A stretch of DNA of 64,000 nt from assembly GCA_949482135.1 (NCBI GenBank), contig CASYFC010000003.1:1-64000 (forward strand), in the 5' to 3' direction. Each line of letters opens with the position of its first letter. The first letter of the stretch is position 1. Made by a program: the position numbers and the translations under genes. This stretch comes from an uncultured Clostridia bacterium. Lineage in GTDB: Bacteria > Bacillota > Clostridia > TANB77 > CAG-508. The notes beneath the pieces were generated by a model, which worked only from the letters and a program-made list of their open reading frames with translations, did no database searches and had not been told where the DNA came from. This document shows positions 10,182 to 19,400 of the stretch, one piece after another.

Positions 10182-13100
10182 ATGTTGAAACGAAAAATAC
10201 CAAAGATAGTAATAGCTTTCACATGTATTATTGCATTATTAACACAATATGCAAGTACAATTGTTGTGGCAGCAATGTCACATACAGATAGAACAGCTAA
10301 ACTAGTAATTAGTCCTCTACATGAAGGTGGAGAAGAATCTAGTGGAACGCTTTCAGATGAAGGAAAAGCAATATATGATGAAGATTCATATGTATATTTC
10401 ATTGGAAACACTAGAGTATATAAAATATCAAAGGAAGGAAGCCCATTTGAAGATGCGCTATATTGCTTAGATGCAAGCAAATCATTCCCATCATTATCAT
10501 CAACTACATATACAAATGTTGGTGAATTAAATGAAAATGATAAGTACAATACAAACAGCTTAAAATGGTTAATGAACAATGTATACTTAAATAAACAAGA
10601 GCCAGAAAAGAAAGATGTATTTTTACAAAAAGCATTTAATGGAAGTGAGTTTGATGTAGATACTGTTAAAGCAATTTTAACTGATGATGATATTGATGTT
10701 ATCCAACAATATGCAATTTGGCATTTTACCAATAATGATGATCCAAAGTATAACAATTATGGAGCAATAAGAGTAATAAGTGCTGGAAGTCTTGGTACTG
10801 GAGGAATTGTTGATGTAAATGATTCAATTTCACTTAGTGATATTGATAAAGAAAAATATGGCGAACGTCCAGATATGGCAAAACATTTATACAATTACCT
10901 AGTAAATTCTGCACAAAATGCATCTGGAACAGAAAACAATGTTTATCCAACAATAAAAAATAATACAGAAACAAAAACAGTTATACAAAACGGATTTTAT
11001 GTTGCAGGGCCATTTGAAATTACAGCAGGGAACGTAGAATATGATGTAAAAATAGTAGATCAAGATAACAAAGAACTTAAGGGATATAATGTTTTACTAG
11101 CAAATGGAAGTATTGCAACTCAACCTTTGAATAAAATTAATACACCTTTCTATATTCAATTACCAACAACAGCAGAAACAACAAGTATGAAATTAAAACT
11201 TTCATATAATAAATATGAAACAAAAGCTACTGTATGGGAGCCAGAAGATAATGCAAGACAACCAGTAGTATTAATAAATAGAGTAAAAGAAGAAGTAAAT
11301 CAAGAACAACCAGTTACTGTTGTAAAAAAAGGAACATACAATCTTGAAATCGTAAAACAAGATAAAGATTCAAAAGAAAGACTTGCAAATGCTAAATTTA
11401 ATGTTCAAATTGGAAGTGGAGAAATAAAAGAATATACAACAGATGCTTCTGGAATTTTAACAATTCCTCAAATCACAATAACAGAAGTTGGAACAGACAA
11501 AATTAAAATTACAGAAACTGAAGCACCAGATAAATATACAAAAACAGAAGGAACATTAGAACTAGAGGTAATTAAAGCAGAAGTTGAAAATGAACTAGTA
11601 GCAACAGAGTTAAGAACTTCACATGCAGTAGAAGGTATGTCTGCAATATTAAATAATAAAAAAGTAACAGTAACAGTTGATAATACAAAAATACAAATAA
11701 CAGGAAAATATGAAATAGAATTACTAAAACAAGATAAAGATAGCAAAGAAAAACTAAGTGGAGCTGAATTTAGTATACAAGTTGGATCAAATTCTGCAAA
11801 AACATATACAACTGATAGTGAAGGTAAAATAACAATACCAAATATTGAGATAACAGAAGCAGGAACAGAAACAATCAAAATCAAAGAAACAAAAGCACCA
11901 ACAGGATATAAACAAAATGGCGGAACATTAGAATTAACAGCAACAACAGTTGAAGAAACTGGAAAATATGTTTTAAGCAAATTAGAAACAAAAAGTGGAA
12001 TTACAAACGCATCAGTAAGTTTAGCATCAAATGAAAAAATTTCAATCGTAGTAGATAATGAAAAAGAAGAAATACCAGAAGAACCAACTACATATAAATT
12101 AAAAGTTATCAAAAGAGATAAATCATACAATGTAAACTTAGAAGGTGCTGATTTCAGCATACAAATAGGAAATAAAGAACCAGTAATATATAGAACAGAT
12201 GCAAATGGAGAAATAGAAATTCCAGAAATCGAACTTAAAGGTGTTGGAACAGACAAAATAATACTTCAAGAGATCAATCCTCCATACGGATACAAAGCTG
12301 ATGGTGGAGTTATAGAATTAACAATCAAAAAAGAATTAGTAGATGGAAAATTGAAAATAACAAAACTTGATTCAGAAAGAACATCAGCAGATGTTGAAGA
12401 TGCTTATATAGAAGATCAAACAGTTGTAGTAAAAGTTTGTAACGAAAAAGTTCCTTATGAAAAACCAGATGATGAACAACCAAAAGGAAAATATGAAATT
12501 GAAATAGTAAAAGTTGATAAGAACGGTAAAAAAATAAAATTTCCAGCAAACTTTGATGTTAATGGAAAAGTAGTAACAACTAATGATGGTGTTGCAAAAG
12601 TTGCAGAAGTAGAAATAACAAAAGAAAATTTAGAACAAGCAGATAAATATGAAATTAAAGAAACAAAAGCACCAGATGGATATTCAAGATTTGATGGAAC
12701 TGTAGAAGTAGAAGTACTTAAAAAATTATCAGATGATGAAGGAAGCTATAAAGCAACTAATGTACATATGATAGTTAGAGATTCAGAAGGAAATCAACTA
12801 CATAGAGGTGACAAAGTAACTATAGCAACACAAAACGGTGTAACAACAATAACAATAACAATTGTAAATTACGAAAAAGTAGATTTAGCTTTAAGAAAAT
12901 TTATAACATCAGTAAGCCAAACAGAAAACTTTGAAAATGCTACTACTCTTGATAGAGAGCCAAAAGTAGATTTAGAAGATTTAGATAGTGGAAAATCAAC
13001 AACAGCAAAATATAATCATTCAAAAGAAGCTGTAGTGGTTAAAAAAGGAAATTATATTTTATATACATTAAGAGTTTATAACGAAGGAAAAGTAGATGCT

Positions 13101-15242
13101 ATAGCATCACAAGTTGTTGATTACTTACCAAAAGGATTAGAATTTGTAGCAAGTGCAACACAAAATAGCATATGGAATTATGATGAAGCTACAAGAAAAT
13201 TAACAACAAACGATAAATACGAAGCAAAATTATTAGAAGCACATGAAAAAGGAAAAGAATTAAAATATCAAGATTTACAAGTAGTATGTAAAGTAAAAGA
13301 AGATATTGAAGAGGATACAAACATTGTAAATATAGCAGAAATAGCAGAAGCAAAATACAAAGATGGAACTATAGTAGAAGATATAGATTCAAAAGTAAAT
13401 AATGTTAAATATCCAAGCAATCCATCAAATTATAATGGTGGAAATGATTCAGATAAAAAGGATGAATACATCCCAGGACAAGAAGATGATGACGATTTTG
13501 AAAGAATTTTTGTAAAATCAATTAAAGGATATTATGATTTAGAAATAGTAAAAGTAGACAACAAGGGTAATATCATAAAAGAATCAAGTGCAAAATTTGA
13601 TATCAATGGAAGTGAAAAAGAAACAACAGACGGTGTTGTAAGAATAGAGAACATTGAAATTAATAAACACAATGCTGAAACACCAGATACATATACAATA
13701 AAAGAAACAAGTGCACCAAAAGACTATACAAAATTTGATTTACCAATAAGAATTGATGTAAGTAAAAAACTTTCAGAAGATAAAGAAAAATATGAATTAG
13801 ATAGCGTATCAATGAAAATTGTAAAAGATGAGCTTGTTGATAGCAAAGATTTCGAAGTTGTAACAGAAAATGGAAAAACAAAAATTGTAGTAAAAGTAGT
13901 TAACTATCCAAAGGTAGATTTATCATTAAAAAAATTCATAACAGCAGTAAGCAAAGATACAACATTTGAAAAGAGTGAATATCAAGAAGATAGAGAACCA
14001 AAAGTTGATATAAAAGACTTAGATGAAGGAAAATCAACAACAGCTAAATATGAACACAGCAAAACAACAGTAGTTGTTGAAAAAGGAGACTACATCTTAT
14101 ATACAATAAGAGTTTACAATGAAGGAAAAGTAAATGCTTATCCAACTGAAGTTACAGATTACTTACCAGAAGGTTTAGAATTTGTAGCAGATGCGAAAGA
14201 AAACAGAATATGGGATTATGATTCAGACACAAGAGAATTAACAACAAATGATAAATATGAAGCAGAATTATTAAAAGCACATGAAGAAGGAAAAGAATTG
14301 GATTATCAAGATTTACAAGTAGTATGTAGAGTTAGCGATAATGTTAAAGAAGATACTGATATTGTAAATATAGCAGAAATAACAAAAATAAAACATGAAG
14401 ATGGAACACCAGCAGAAGATAAAGATTCAACACCAGATAATGTAAAACCAGATGATTATGAACCAGATACAGAAGATGATGATGATTATGAAAAAGTATT
14501 AGTTAAATCTATCAAAGGTGAATATAACTTAAAAGTTATAAAAGTTGATAAAGATGGCAAAGTAATTAGTGATGTAGTTACAAAATTTAAAATAAATGAT
14601 GAAGAAAAAGAAACTAAAGATGGAGCTATTGAAATATCAGAAGTTGAAATAAATAAAGATAATGTAGACAAAAAAGATAATTATGAAATTATTGAAACAG
14701 AAGCACCAAAAGGATATAAGAAAACAGATGTAAGTTTAAAATTAGAAGTTTCTAAGAAACTTGCTCAAGATGAAAAATCTTATGTATTAGATAAAGCAGA
14801 ATTTGTAGTTACTAAACCAGAAGATAAGAAAGACGAGAAAAAAGAAGACAAGAAGGAAGATAACAAAACTGAAGATAAAAAAGAAGAAGACAAAAAGGAT
14901 GACAACACAGACAAGGAGAACAACGAAGAAAGAGTAGCTGAAATTAAAGATGTTGCTTCAGTAACAGTAAAAGATGGAACAATTGAAGTTAAGGTTATAA
15001 ATGAAAAAGAGGAAGAACCTAAAAAACCAGATGAGCCAAAGAAACCTGAAGAACCAAAACAACCTCAACAACCTGCTCCAGAGCAACCAAAACAACCAGA
15101 CACACCAAAACAAGAAACACCAAAAGTAACAACACCTTCAACAGGTGATATGCTTCCAGTAGTTGCTTTAGGAACAATTGCAATTGTTGCATTAGCTAAC
15201 ATTGTTCAAAAAGTTGTTTCAAGAAAAAGAAATAAAGAATAG
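10182..15242 (+). CDS. Thioester-domain (TQXA-like) adhesin with SpaA/CnaB stalk
   Basis: A 1686-aa cell-wall adhesin. A signal peptide (residues about 1-31) is followed by a thioester-type head with Cys95 in YCLD and Gln176 in QQYAIW. This is the Cys-Gln pairing known from TQXA-domain adhesins that bond covalently to host surfaces. Four SpaA/CnaB-like modules follow, each with a strand like YEIELLKQD and a later ETKAP. Then come two copies of a roughly 330-aa unit (about 12490-13500 and 13520-14500), each a SpaA-like domain plus a module beginning VDLALRKFI or VDLSLKKFI that contains YTLRVYNEGKV. A third SpaA-like copy leads to a Lys/Asp/Glu-rich and then Pro-rich wall-spanning tail. The sorting signal is TPSTGD, not LPXTG, followed by a membrane segment and RKRNKE. 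The start has AAAGG upstream. Confidence 0.9.
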   Translation: MLKRKIPKIVIAFTCIIALLTQYASTIVVAAMSHTDRTAKLVISPLHEGGEESSGTLSDEGKAIYDEDSYVYFIGNTRVYKISKEGSPFEDALYCLDASKSFPSLSSTTYTNVGELNENDKYNTNSLKWLMNNVYLNKQEPEKKDVFLQKAFNGSEFDVDTVKAILTDDDIDVIQQYAIWHFTNNDDPKYNNYGAIRVISAGSLGTGGIVDVNDSISLSDIDKEKYGERPDMAKHLYNYLVNSAQNASGTENNVYPTIKNNTETKTVIQNGFYVAGPFEITAGNVEYDVKIVDQDNKELKGYNVLLANGSIATQPLNKINTPFYIQLPTTAETTSMKLKLSYNKYETKATVWEPEDNARQPVVLINRVKEEVNQEQPVTVVKKGTYNLEIVKQDKDSKERLANAKFNVQIGSGEIKEYTTDASGILTIPQITITEVGTDKIKITETEAPDKYTKTEGTLELEVIKAEVENELVATELRTSHAVEGMSAILNNKKVTVTVDNTKIQITGKYEIELLKQDKDSKEKLSGAEFSIQVGSNSAKTYTTDSEGKITIPNIEITEAGTETIKIKETKAPTGYKQNGGTLELTATTVEETGKYVLSKLETKSGITNASVSLASNEKISIVVDNEKEEIPEEPTTYKLKVIKRDKSYNVNLEGADFSIQIGNKEPVIYRTDANGEIEIPEIELKGVGTDKIILQEINPPYGYKADGGVIELTIKKELVDGKLKITKLDSERTSADVEDAYIEDQTVVVKVCNEKVPYEKPDDEQPKGKYEIEIVKVDKNGKKIKFPANFDVNGKVVTTNDGVAKVAEVEITKENLEQADKYEIKETKAPDGYSRFDGTVEVEVLKKLSDDEGSYKATNVHMIVRDSEGNQLHRGDKVTIATQNGVTTITITIVNYEKVDLALRKFITSVSQTENFENATTLDREPKVDLEDLDSGKSTTAKYNHSKEAVVVKKGNYILYTLRVYNEGKVDAIASQVVDYLPKGLEFVASATQNSIWNYDEATRKLTTNDKYEAKLLEAHEKGKELKYQDLQVVCKVKEDIEEDTNIVNIAEIAEAKYKDGTIVEDIDSKVNNVKYPSNPSNYNGGNDSDKKDEYIPGQEDDDDFERIFVKSIKGYYDLEIVKVDNKGNIIKESSAKFDINGSEKETTDGVVRIENIEINKHNAETPDTYTIKETSAPKDYTKFDLPIRIDVSKKLSEDKEKYELDSVSMKIVKDELVDSKDFEVVTENGKTKIVVKVVNYPKVDLSLKKFITAVSKDTTFEKSEYQEDREPKVDIKDLDEGKSTTAKYEHSKTTVVVEKGDYILYTIRVYNEGKVNAYPTEVTDYLPEGLEFVADAKENRIWDYDSDTRELTTNDKYEAELLKAHEEGKELDYQDLQVVCRVSDNVKEDTDIVNIAEITKIKHEDGTPAEDKDSTPDNVKPDDYEPDTEDDDDYEKVLVKSIKGEYNLKVIKVDKDGKVISDVVTKFKINDEEKETKDGAIEISEVEINKDNVDKKDNYEIIETEAPKGYKKTDVSLKLEVSKKLAQDEKSYVLDKAEFVVTKPEDKKDEKKEDKKEDNKTEDKKEEDKKDDNTDKENNEERVAEIKDVASVTVKDGTIEVKVINEKEEEPKKPDEPKKPEEPKQPQQPAPEQPKQPDTPKQETPKVTTPSTGDMLPVVALGTIAIVALANIVQKVVSRKRNKE

Positions 15243-15247
15243 AGTGT

Positions 15248-15276
15248 TTGACAGAAAGCATATTTTGTGCTATTAT
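15248..15276 (+). promoter_or_regulatory. Promoter of the type III antitoxin RNA
   Basis: A near-consensus sigma-A promoter: TTGACA (15248-15253), a 17-base spacer and TATTAT (15271-15276). It starts 6 bases after the adhesin stop codon and drives the repeat RNA and, by read-through, the toxin. Confidence 0.8.
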
Positions 15277-15310
15277 GAATATACTAATTAAGAACATCAT
15301 TGTTTTTAAT

Positions 15311-15410
15311 AAATGTGTTTGTCGCCGCCTCTTTGGCGAGGTATAAATGAGAGAGTGAATAAATGTGTTTGTCGCTGCCTCTTTAGCGAGGTATAAATGA
15401 GAGAGTGAAT
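15311..15410 (+). repeat. Two 50-nt direct repeats
   Basis: The units are identical except for two compensating changes in the stem arms. Two full units is a small number for a type III antitoxin. Confidence 0.95.
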
Positions 15411-15443
15411 AAATTTTAGTGGGGCTTACCGTAAAGGTAAGCC
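15311..15443 (+). ncRNA. Type III antitoxin RNA (two 50-nt repeats plus terminator)
   Basis: Two direct repeats of exactly 50 nt (15311-15360 and 15361-15410) lie between a strong promoter and a terminator, directly before a ToxN/CptN-like toxin gene. This is the standard layout of type III toxin-antitoxin loci, in which the toxin RNase cuts the RNA into repeat units that then inhibit it. The repeats differ at two positions, CGCC/GGCG against CGCT/AGCG. This C-G to T-A change keeps a stem paired, which supports a conserved RNA fold. A few bases of a third repeat (AAAT) follow. Confidence 0.85.
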
Positions 15444-15446
15444 TTT
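15423..15446 (+). terminator. Regulatory terminator between antitoxin RNA and toxin
   Basis: A perfect 8-bp stem GGCTTACC / GGTAAGCC (15423-15430 with 15436-15443) with loop GTAAA is followed by TTT. In type III loci this leaky terminator sets the RNA-to-toxin ratio. Confidence 0.85.
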
Positions 15447-15465
15447 ACTTATATAAGGAGAAAAT

Positions 15466-15960
15466 ATGCAAATAGATGTTGGTTACTTTTATTTTATAAA
15501 AGATGAATATTTTGACATTATAAAAGATTCAGAACTAATGAAAAATAAAGAAAATGGAATCAAGAGACCTTGTTATTATTGTTTTAAAAGTAAAGAAAAT
15601 GATAGAATTATATGGTTTGTTCCAGTAAGTACTAAAGTTGACAAATATAAAAGAATATATGAAAACAAAATTCAAAAACAAATTAAGTTAGGTAAAACAC
15701 CATCAATAGATACTATAGTTTTTGGATATGTTGCAAATACATATAGTACATTTTTAATACAAAACATGTTTCCAGTAACAGAAAAATATATAAAGAGTCA
15801 ATACATAAAAAATAAAGTTGCAATAACATTATCAAACAGTTTACAGAATGAAATAATAAGTAAAGCAAATAAGGTGTTAAATTTATATAATCATGGCATG
15901 AAAAATATTATTTTTCCAGATATTAATAATATATTAAAACAGTTAGAAAATGAAATTTAG
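15466..15960 (+). CDS. Type III toxin, CptN/ToxN-family endoribonuclease
   Basis: 164 aa, the usual toxin size. It begins with GYFYFIKDEYFD and has WFVPVSTKVDKYK, DTIVFGYV, FLIQNMFPVTEKYI and a C-terminal IIFPDI. These match my knowledge of the CptIN-type toxin family. Toxins of this group are endoribonucleases held inactive by their repeat RNA, and several type III systems (ToxIN, AbiQ) abort phage infection. The ribosome site AAGGAG sits just after the terminator. It lies between two adhesin genes and could stabilise that region or defend against phage. The family call is firm; the exact subfamily is less so. Confidence 0.87.
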   Translation: MQIDVGYFYFIKDEYFDIIKDSELMKNKENGIKRPCYYCFKSKENDRIIWFVPVSTKVDKYKRIYENKIQKQIKLGKTPSIDTIVFGYVANTYSTFLIQNMFPVTEKYIKSQYIKNKVAITLSNSLQNEIISKANKVLNLYNHGMKNIIFPDINNILKQLENEI

Positions 15961-16034
15961 GGATGGAGGAAAATTTTCATTTCAAAACTATTAAAAATGC
16001 ATATTAAATAATTATGAAAATTCCATCCTTTCTT
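15961..16034 (+). terminator. Terminator of the toxin gene
   Basis: GGATGG (15961-15966) pairs with CCATCC (16023-16028), and AATTTTCAT (15972-15980) pairs with ATGAAAATT (16014-16022), with a small bulge. A T-rich stretch follows. The loop is long. Confidence 0.55.
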
Positions 16035-16049
16035 ACAACAGCATAGCGA

Positions 16050-16165
16050 ACGTGATGCACACACTAGCACGACTTAAACATATTTACACCGTAAGGCTTT
16101 TGCTAAATTTTAACAATTTCTGTAATGTTTTGGTTACATATTTTGCAAATTTATTAGTCTATACT
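16050..16165 (+). promoter_or_regulatory. Conserved upstream region of giant adhesin 1
   Basis: It shares ordered blocks at identical spacing with 29548-29663: CGTGATGC, then ACCGTAAG, then TTTAACAATTTCTGTAAT, GTTACATATTTTGCAAA and ATTAGTCTATACT. TATACT (16160-16165) is a likely -10 box. The best -35 (TTACAT, 16134-16139) is 20 bases away, which suggests an activated or unusual promoter. The factor that reads it is unknown. Confidence 0.65.
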
Positions 16166-16206
16166 GAAAATAAATAAAGAGAAAACAAAAGAAAGGAAAT
16201 TTGCAG

Positions 16207-16281
<75 letters not shown>

Positions 16282-16325
16282 TAGAAGAAAAAAGGGTAGA
16301 TAACATCTACTCTAAAAATGCTGTA

Positions 16326-16391
16326 AATAGACTTTTATTTAGCAAACAAAAACAAAATCTAGGATTGTTTGTTAAGTAAAGGTCTATTTTT
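16326..16391 (+). terminator. Strong hairpin terminator between leader and giant adhesin 1
   Basis: A 22-bp stem without mismatches (16326-16347 with 16367-16388, three G-U pairs) and a 19-base loop are followed by a T run. It sits between the leader ORF and the adhesin ATG at 16454. It would stop most transcripts unless prevented, so it behaves like an attenuator. Confidence 0.8.
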
Positions 16392-16453
16392 GTTGTGTTT
16401 AAAGCTACACGAAAACTAGTAAAAATACAGAAGAATGGAAGGAAGAGATTAAA

Positions 16454-19400
16454 ATGAAGGGAAAAGTTAAACTAAACAAAAAGCAAATAGTAATAGGATT
16501 AATTATTTTTACAATATTAATTGCATTAATTTCATCAATCCTATTTATTAATTATAAAAAACGTAATAGCTATACCGGAGAAATTGCTAGATCTATGGCA
16601 TATCCTCAAGTACAAGAAGGTGAAGAAAAAATAGATGGTACAGATTCTATAACTTTTGATGCATTCTTTTTAAGAGATTTGGATGGAGATGGATATGCAG
16701 AAAAATTAAGGGGAAGTGCTAGAAGCATAGGAGGAGAAGACACTATTTATATGGAACTAAACGTTCTTTCAGAAGGTCATTTAGAAGATGGAATTATTGA
16801 AATAAATAGTGACAACTTTTGCTTTCAAACAGCATTACCAAGAGATACAGAAATAAAAGAAAATGCTATAGGAAGTAATATTAAGCAAATTAAATTAAAC
16901 ACAATAAATAATGGTACACAAAAAATGATAACAGGTATGATGCGTTCAGGAGACTATGCTCAAGGAAGTACAAAAACAGCTGCAATAGGAAATGATATAA
17001 ACAAATATAGTAAAATGAATTCAATTACATTAAGAGGAACACAGGTAGAAACAGTAATAGATAGAGATGGAAATAAAACTGAAAAAAGAATACCAATAGA
17101 AAAAACTGTAAGTTTTAATGTAGATTGGCATGGAACTACAAAATCAGAAATACCTAATATTTTAGCTAATAAACAGAATTTGAGCCAATCACAAAAATTA
17201 GAAACAGCAATAGATGAAGAAAATAATGAATTTAAAACAGAGTTTAACATTGGTATTCAAGAGACAAGGAATGATTTAATTTTAAAGAAAGCACATATAG
17301 AAGCAGAAATACCCCAATTAAGTGGTTATGAACCAATTAAAGTAGAAGTAGTAGGGACAAATGTAAATTATACATATGATAGTGAAACAAGAAAATTAGT
17401 AGCAGAAAAAGAAGCAGTGTTAAATGAAAATGGAGTAATTAAATCTCAAGCATATGATGGAACATATGGTACTGCAAGATATAATAAATTTAAAGTAATA
17501 ATTACTTATCCATTAGAAGCATACCAAAAGCTTGGAGAAAGTGATGTATTCCAAGAAATGTTAGTTAATGGATATTATGAAGGATTTAATAATGCAAATG
17601 AAGAATTTGTAAATCCTTATAAATCAAATGTATCAACAGGAAACTTTACCCTACATATAAGCAATCCTCCACAAGGAACAGCAGCAAGATTTGATATATA
17701 TGTAGGAAAATTAATATATAGTCCAACAAGAAGATATGTTGTATCTAAAGAAAATATGTTAAAAATATATAATGAGATTTCAGATACAAGTGTAAATGAT
17801 ACATATATTGTTAACTGGAGTGCATCAACTGGGGAAACAGGGAATAGCACGGGATTATTATTGCAAGAAAATGGATCAGTAGATGGACAAATAGTAGATG
17901 AATTCATAAAAAGAGATGGCAGTTCAATTAGTATGGAAAGCATCACTAGTAATATAGGAATATATTTTGCAAATCCAAGAAGTATGTTAGGTGATGATGG
18001 ATGGATAAAGGTTTTTGATGTTGAAACGGATGAATTATTAGAAACATTTAATAAAGATAATTGGAGCAAATATACATCTTCAAAACCTTATAAATATGAA
18101 AGACCTGTAAAACATATTAGAATTGAAACTAGTAGCACAAATATTAATGCAAGTTTAAATATATACAATATAAAAAGCTTAGATACAGAATATGTAACAG
18201 AAAACTTTACAAGAGAGGAATTTGATGAACTTACACAAATAAAATCTACACTTAATGGATATTTAGGTGGAACTTATATAAATACAAGTATAGCCAGAGC
18301 TACTTATGAAGCTCCATATGCAAAAACAGATATGCAGATAAGCCAAAGTACATTATCAACACAAGAAACAAAAGAAAATATGCAAATAACTATAAAAGCA
18401 GAAGGAGACGAAGCTTCTAACCAGGTTATGTGGTTAAATGGAGTTTTTCTATTAAAATTACCTAAAGAAATTTTAAATCTAGAGATAAATAGTGTACTAT
18501 CATCTGACGAAAAAGTAAAAATAATAAGCTATGAATATTATGAGGAAAGTGGAGATAAATTTGTAAAAATAAATACAGAAAATAGTAAACCAACAAAATT
18601 TGATATAGTTATAGATTGCAATATGACTCCAGATCCTAGAATGGCAACCAAAACTGATTCAATTATTTTATATTCATATAATGAAAATGCTTCAGATTAT
18701 TGGTCATCTGATAAAGATATTTATGATATAAATGGTAATTTAAATGTTGAAGAGAAGATAGGAAAAATATCTAAAAACATTAGTTTTGTATCACCAAACT
18801 TAATATTAACAAACGAAACAGTAACAGACTATGATACAAAAGGAAGTGTAGTAATATCACCACAAATAGCTATATTATCAAAAGAACAAAGAACTGCAAA
18901 TATAAATATAGAAATAAAAAATAACTATTTAGGTCCAACAAGTGATGTAATTATTTTAGGTAGAGTTCCTTTTGATAATAACAAATATGTAATTAGCGGA
19001 AAAGAAATGGGATCTAACTTTACTGTTAGCATGCAAAATGAAATATCTATGACAGAAGCATTAATTGATAAAGCAAAAGTGTACTATAGTGAGAATGGAG
19101 ATGCTACAAAAGATTTATCTGATAGCAATAATGGATGGACTCAAACACCAAATGACTTTAGTAAAGTTAAAAGTTATTTAATAGATTTAACAAGCCATGT
19201 ATTTGAAAGAAATGAAACTGCACAATTTAGTTATACAATTAGAATACCAGAGGGACTAAGTTATAATCAAATATCATATAGTCATCATGCTATGTATTTT
19301 TCATTAAATACACCAGAAGGAAAATATAGAACACAATTAGAACCAAATAAAATTGGTTTAATGATAGGAAAAGAGTATAATTTAGAAGTTATAAAATATC

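Noticed and set aside
11468-12256. Long minus-strand ORF of 262 codons
   Set aside because: It lies opposite the adhesin gene. It is a Ser/Val-rich shadow of the repetitive CnaB coding sequence, and no ribosome site was seen.
15311-15410. CRISPR array
   Set aside because: Two adjoining 50-nt repeats have no spacers between them, and a toxin gene follows; this is a type III antitoxin.
16050-16165. Cyclic di-GMP riboswitch upstream of the giant adhesins
   Set aside because: The conserved GEMM core elements could not be found. Conservation fits a protein-bound promoter region at least as well.
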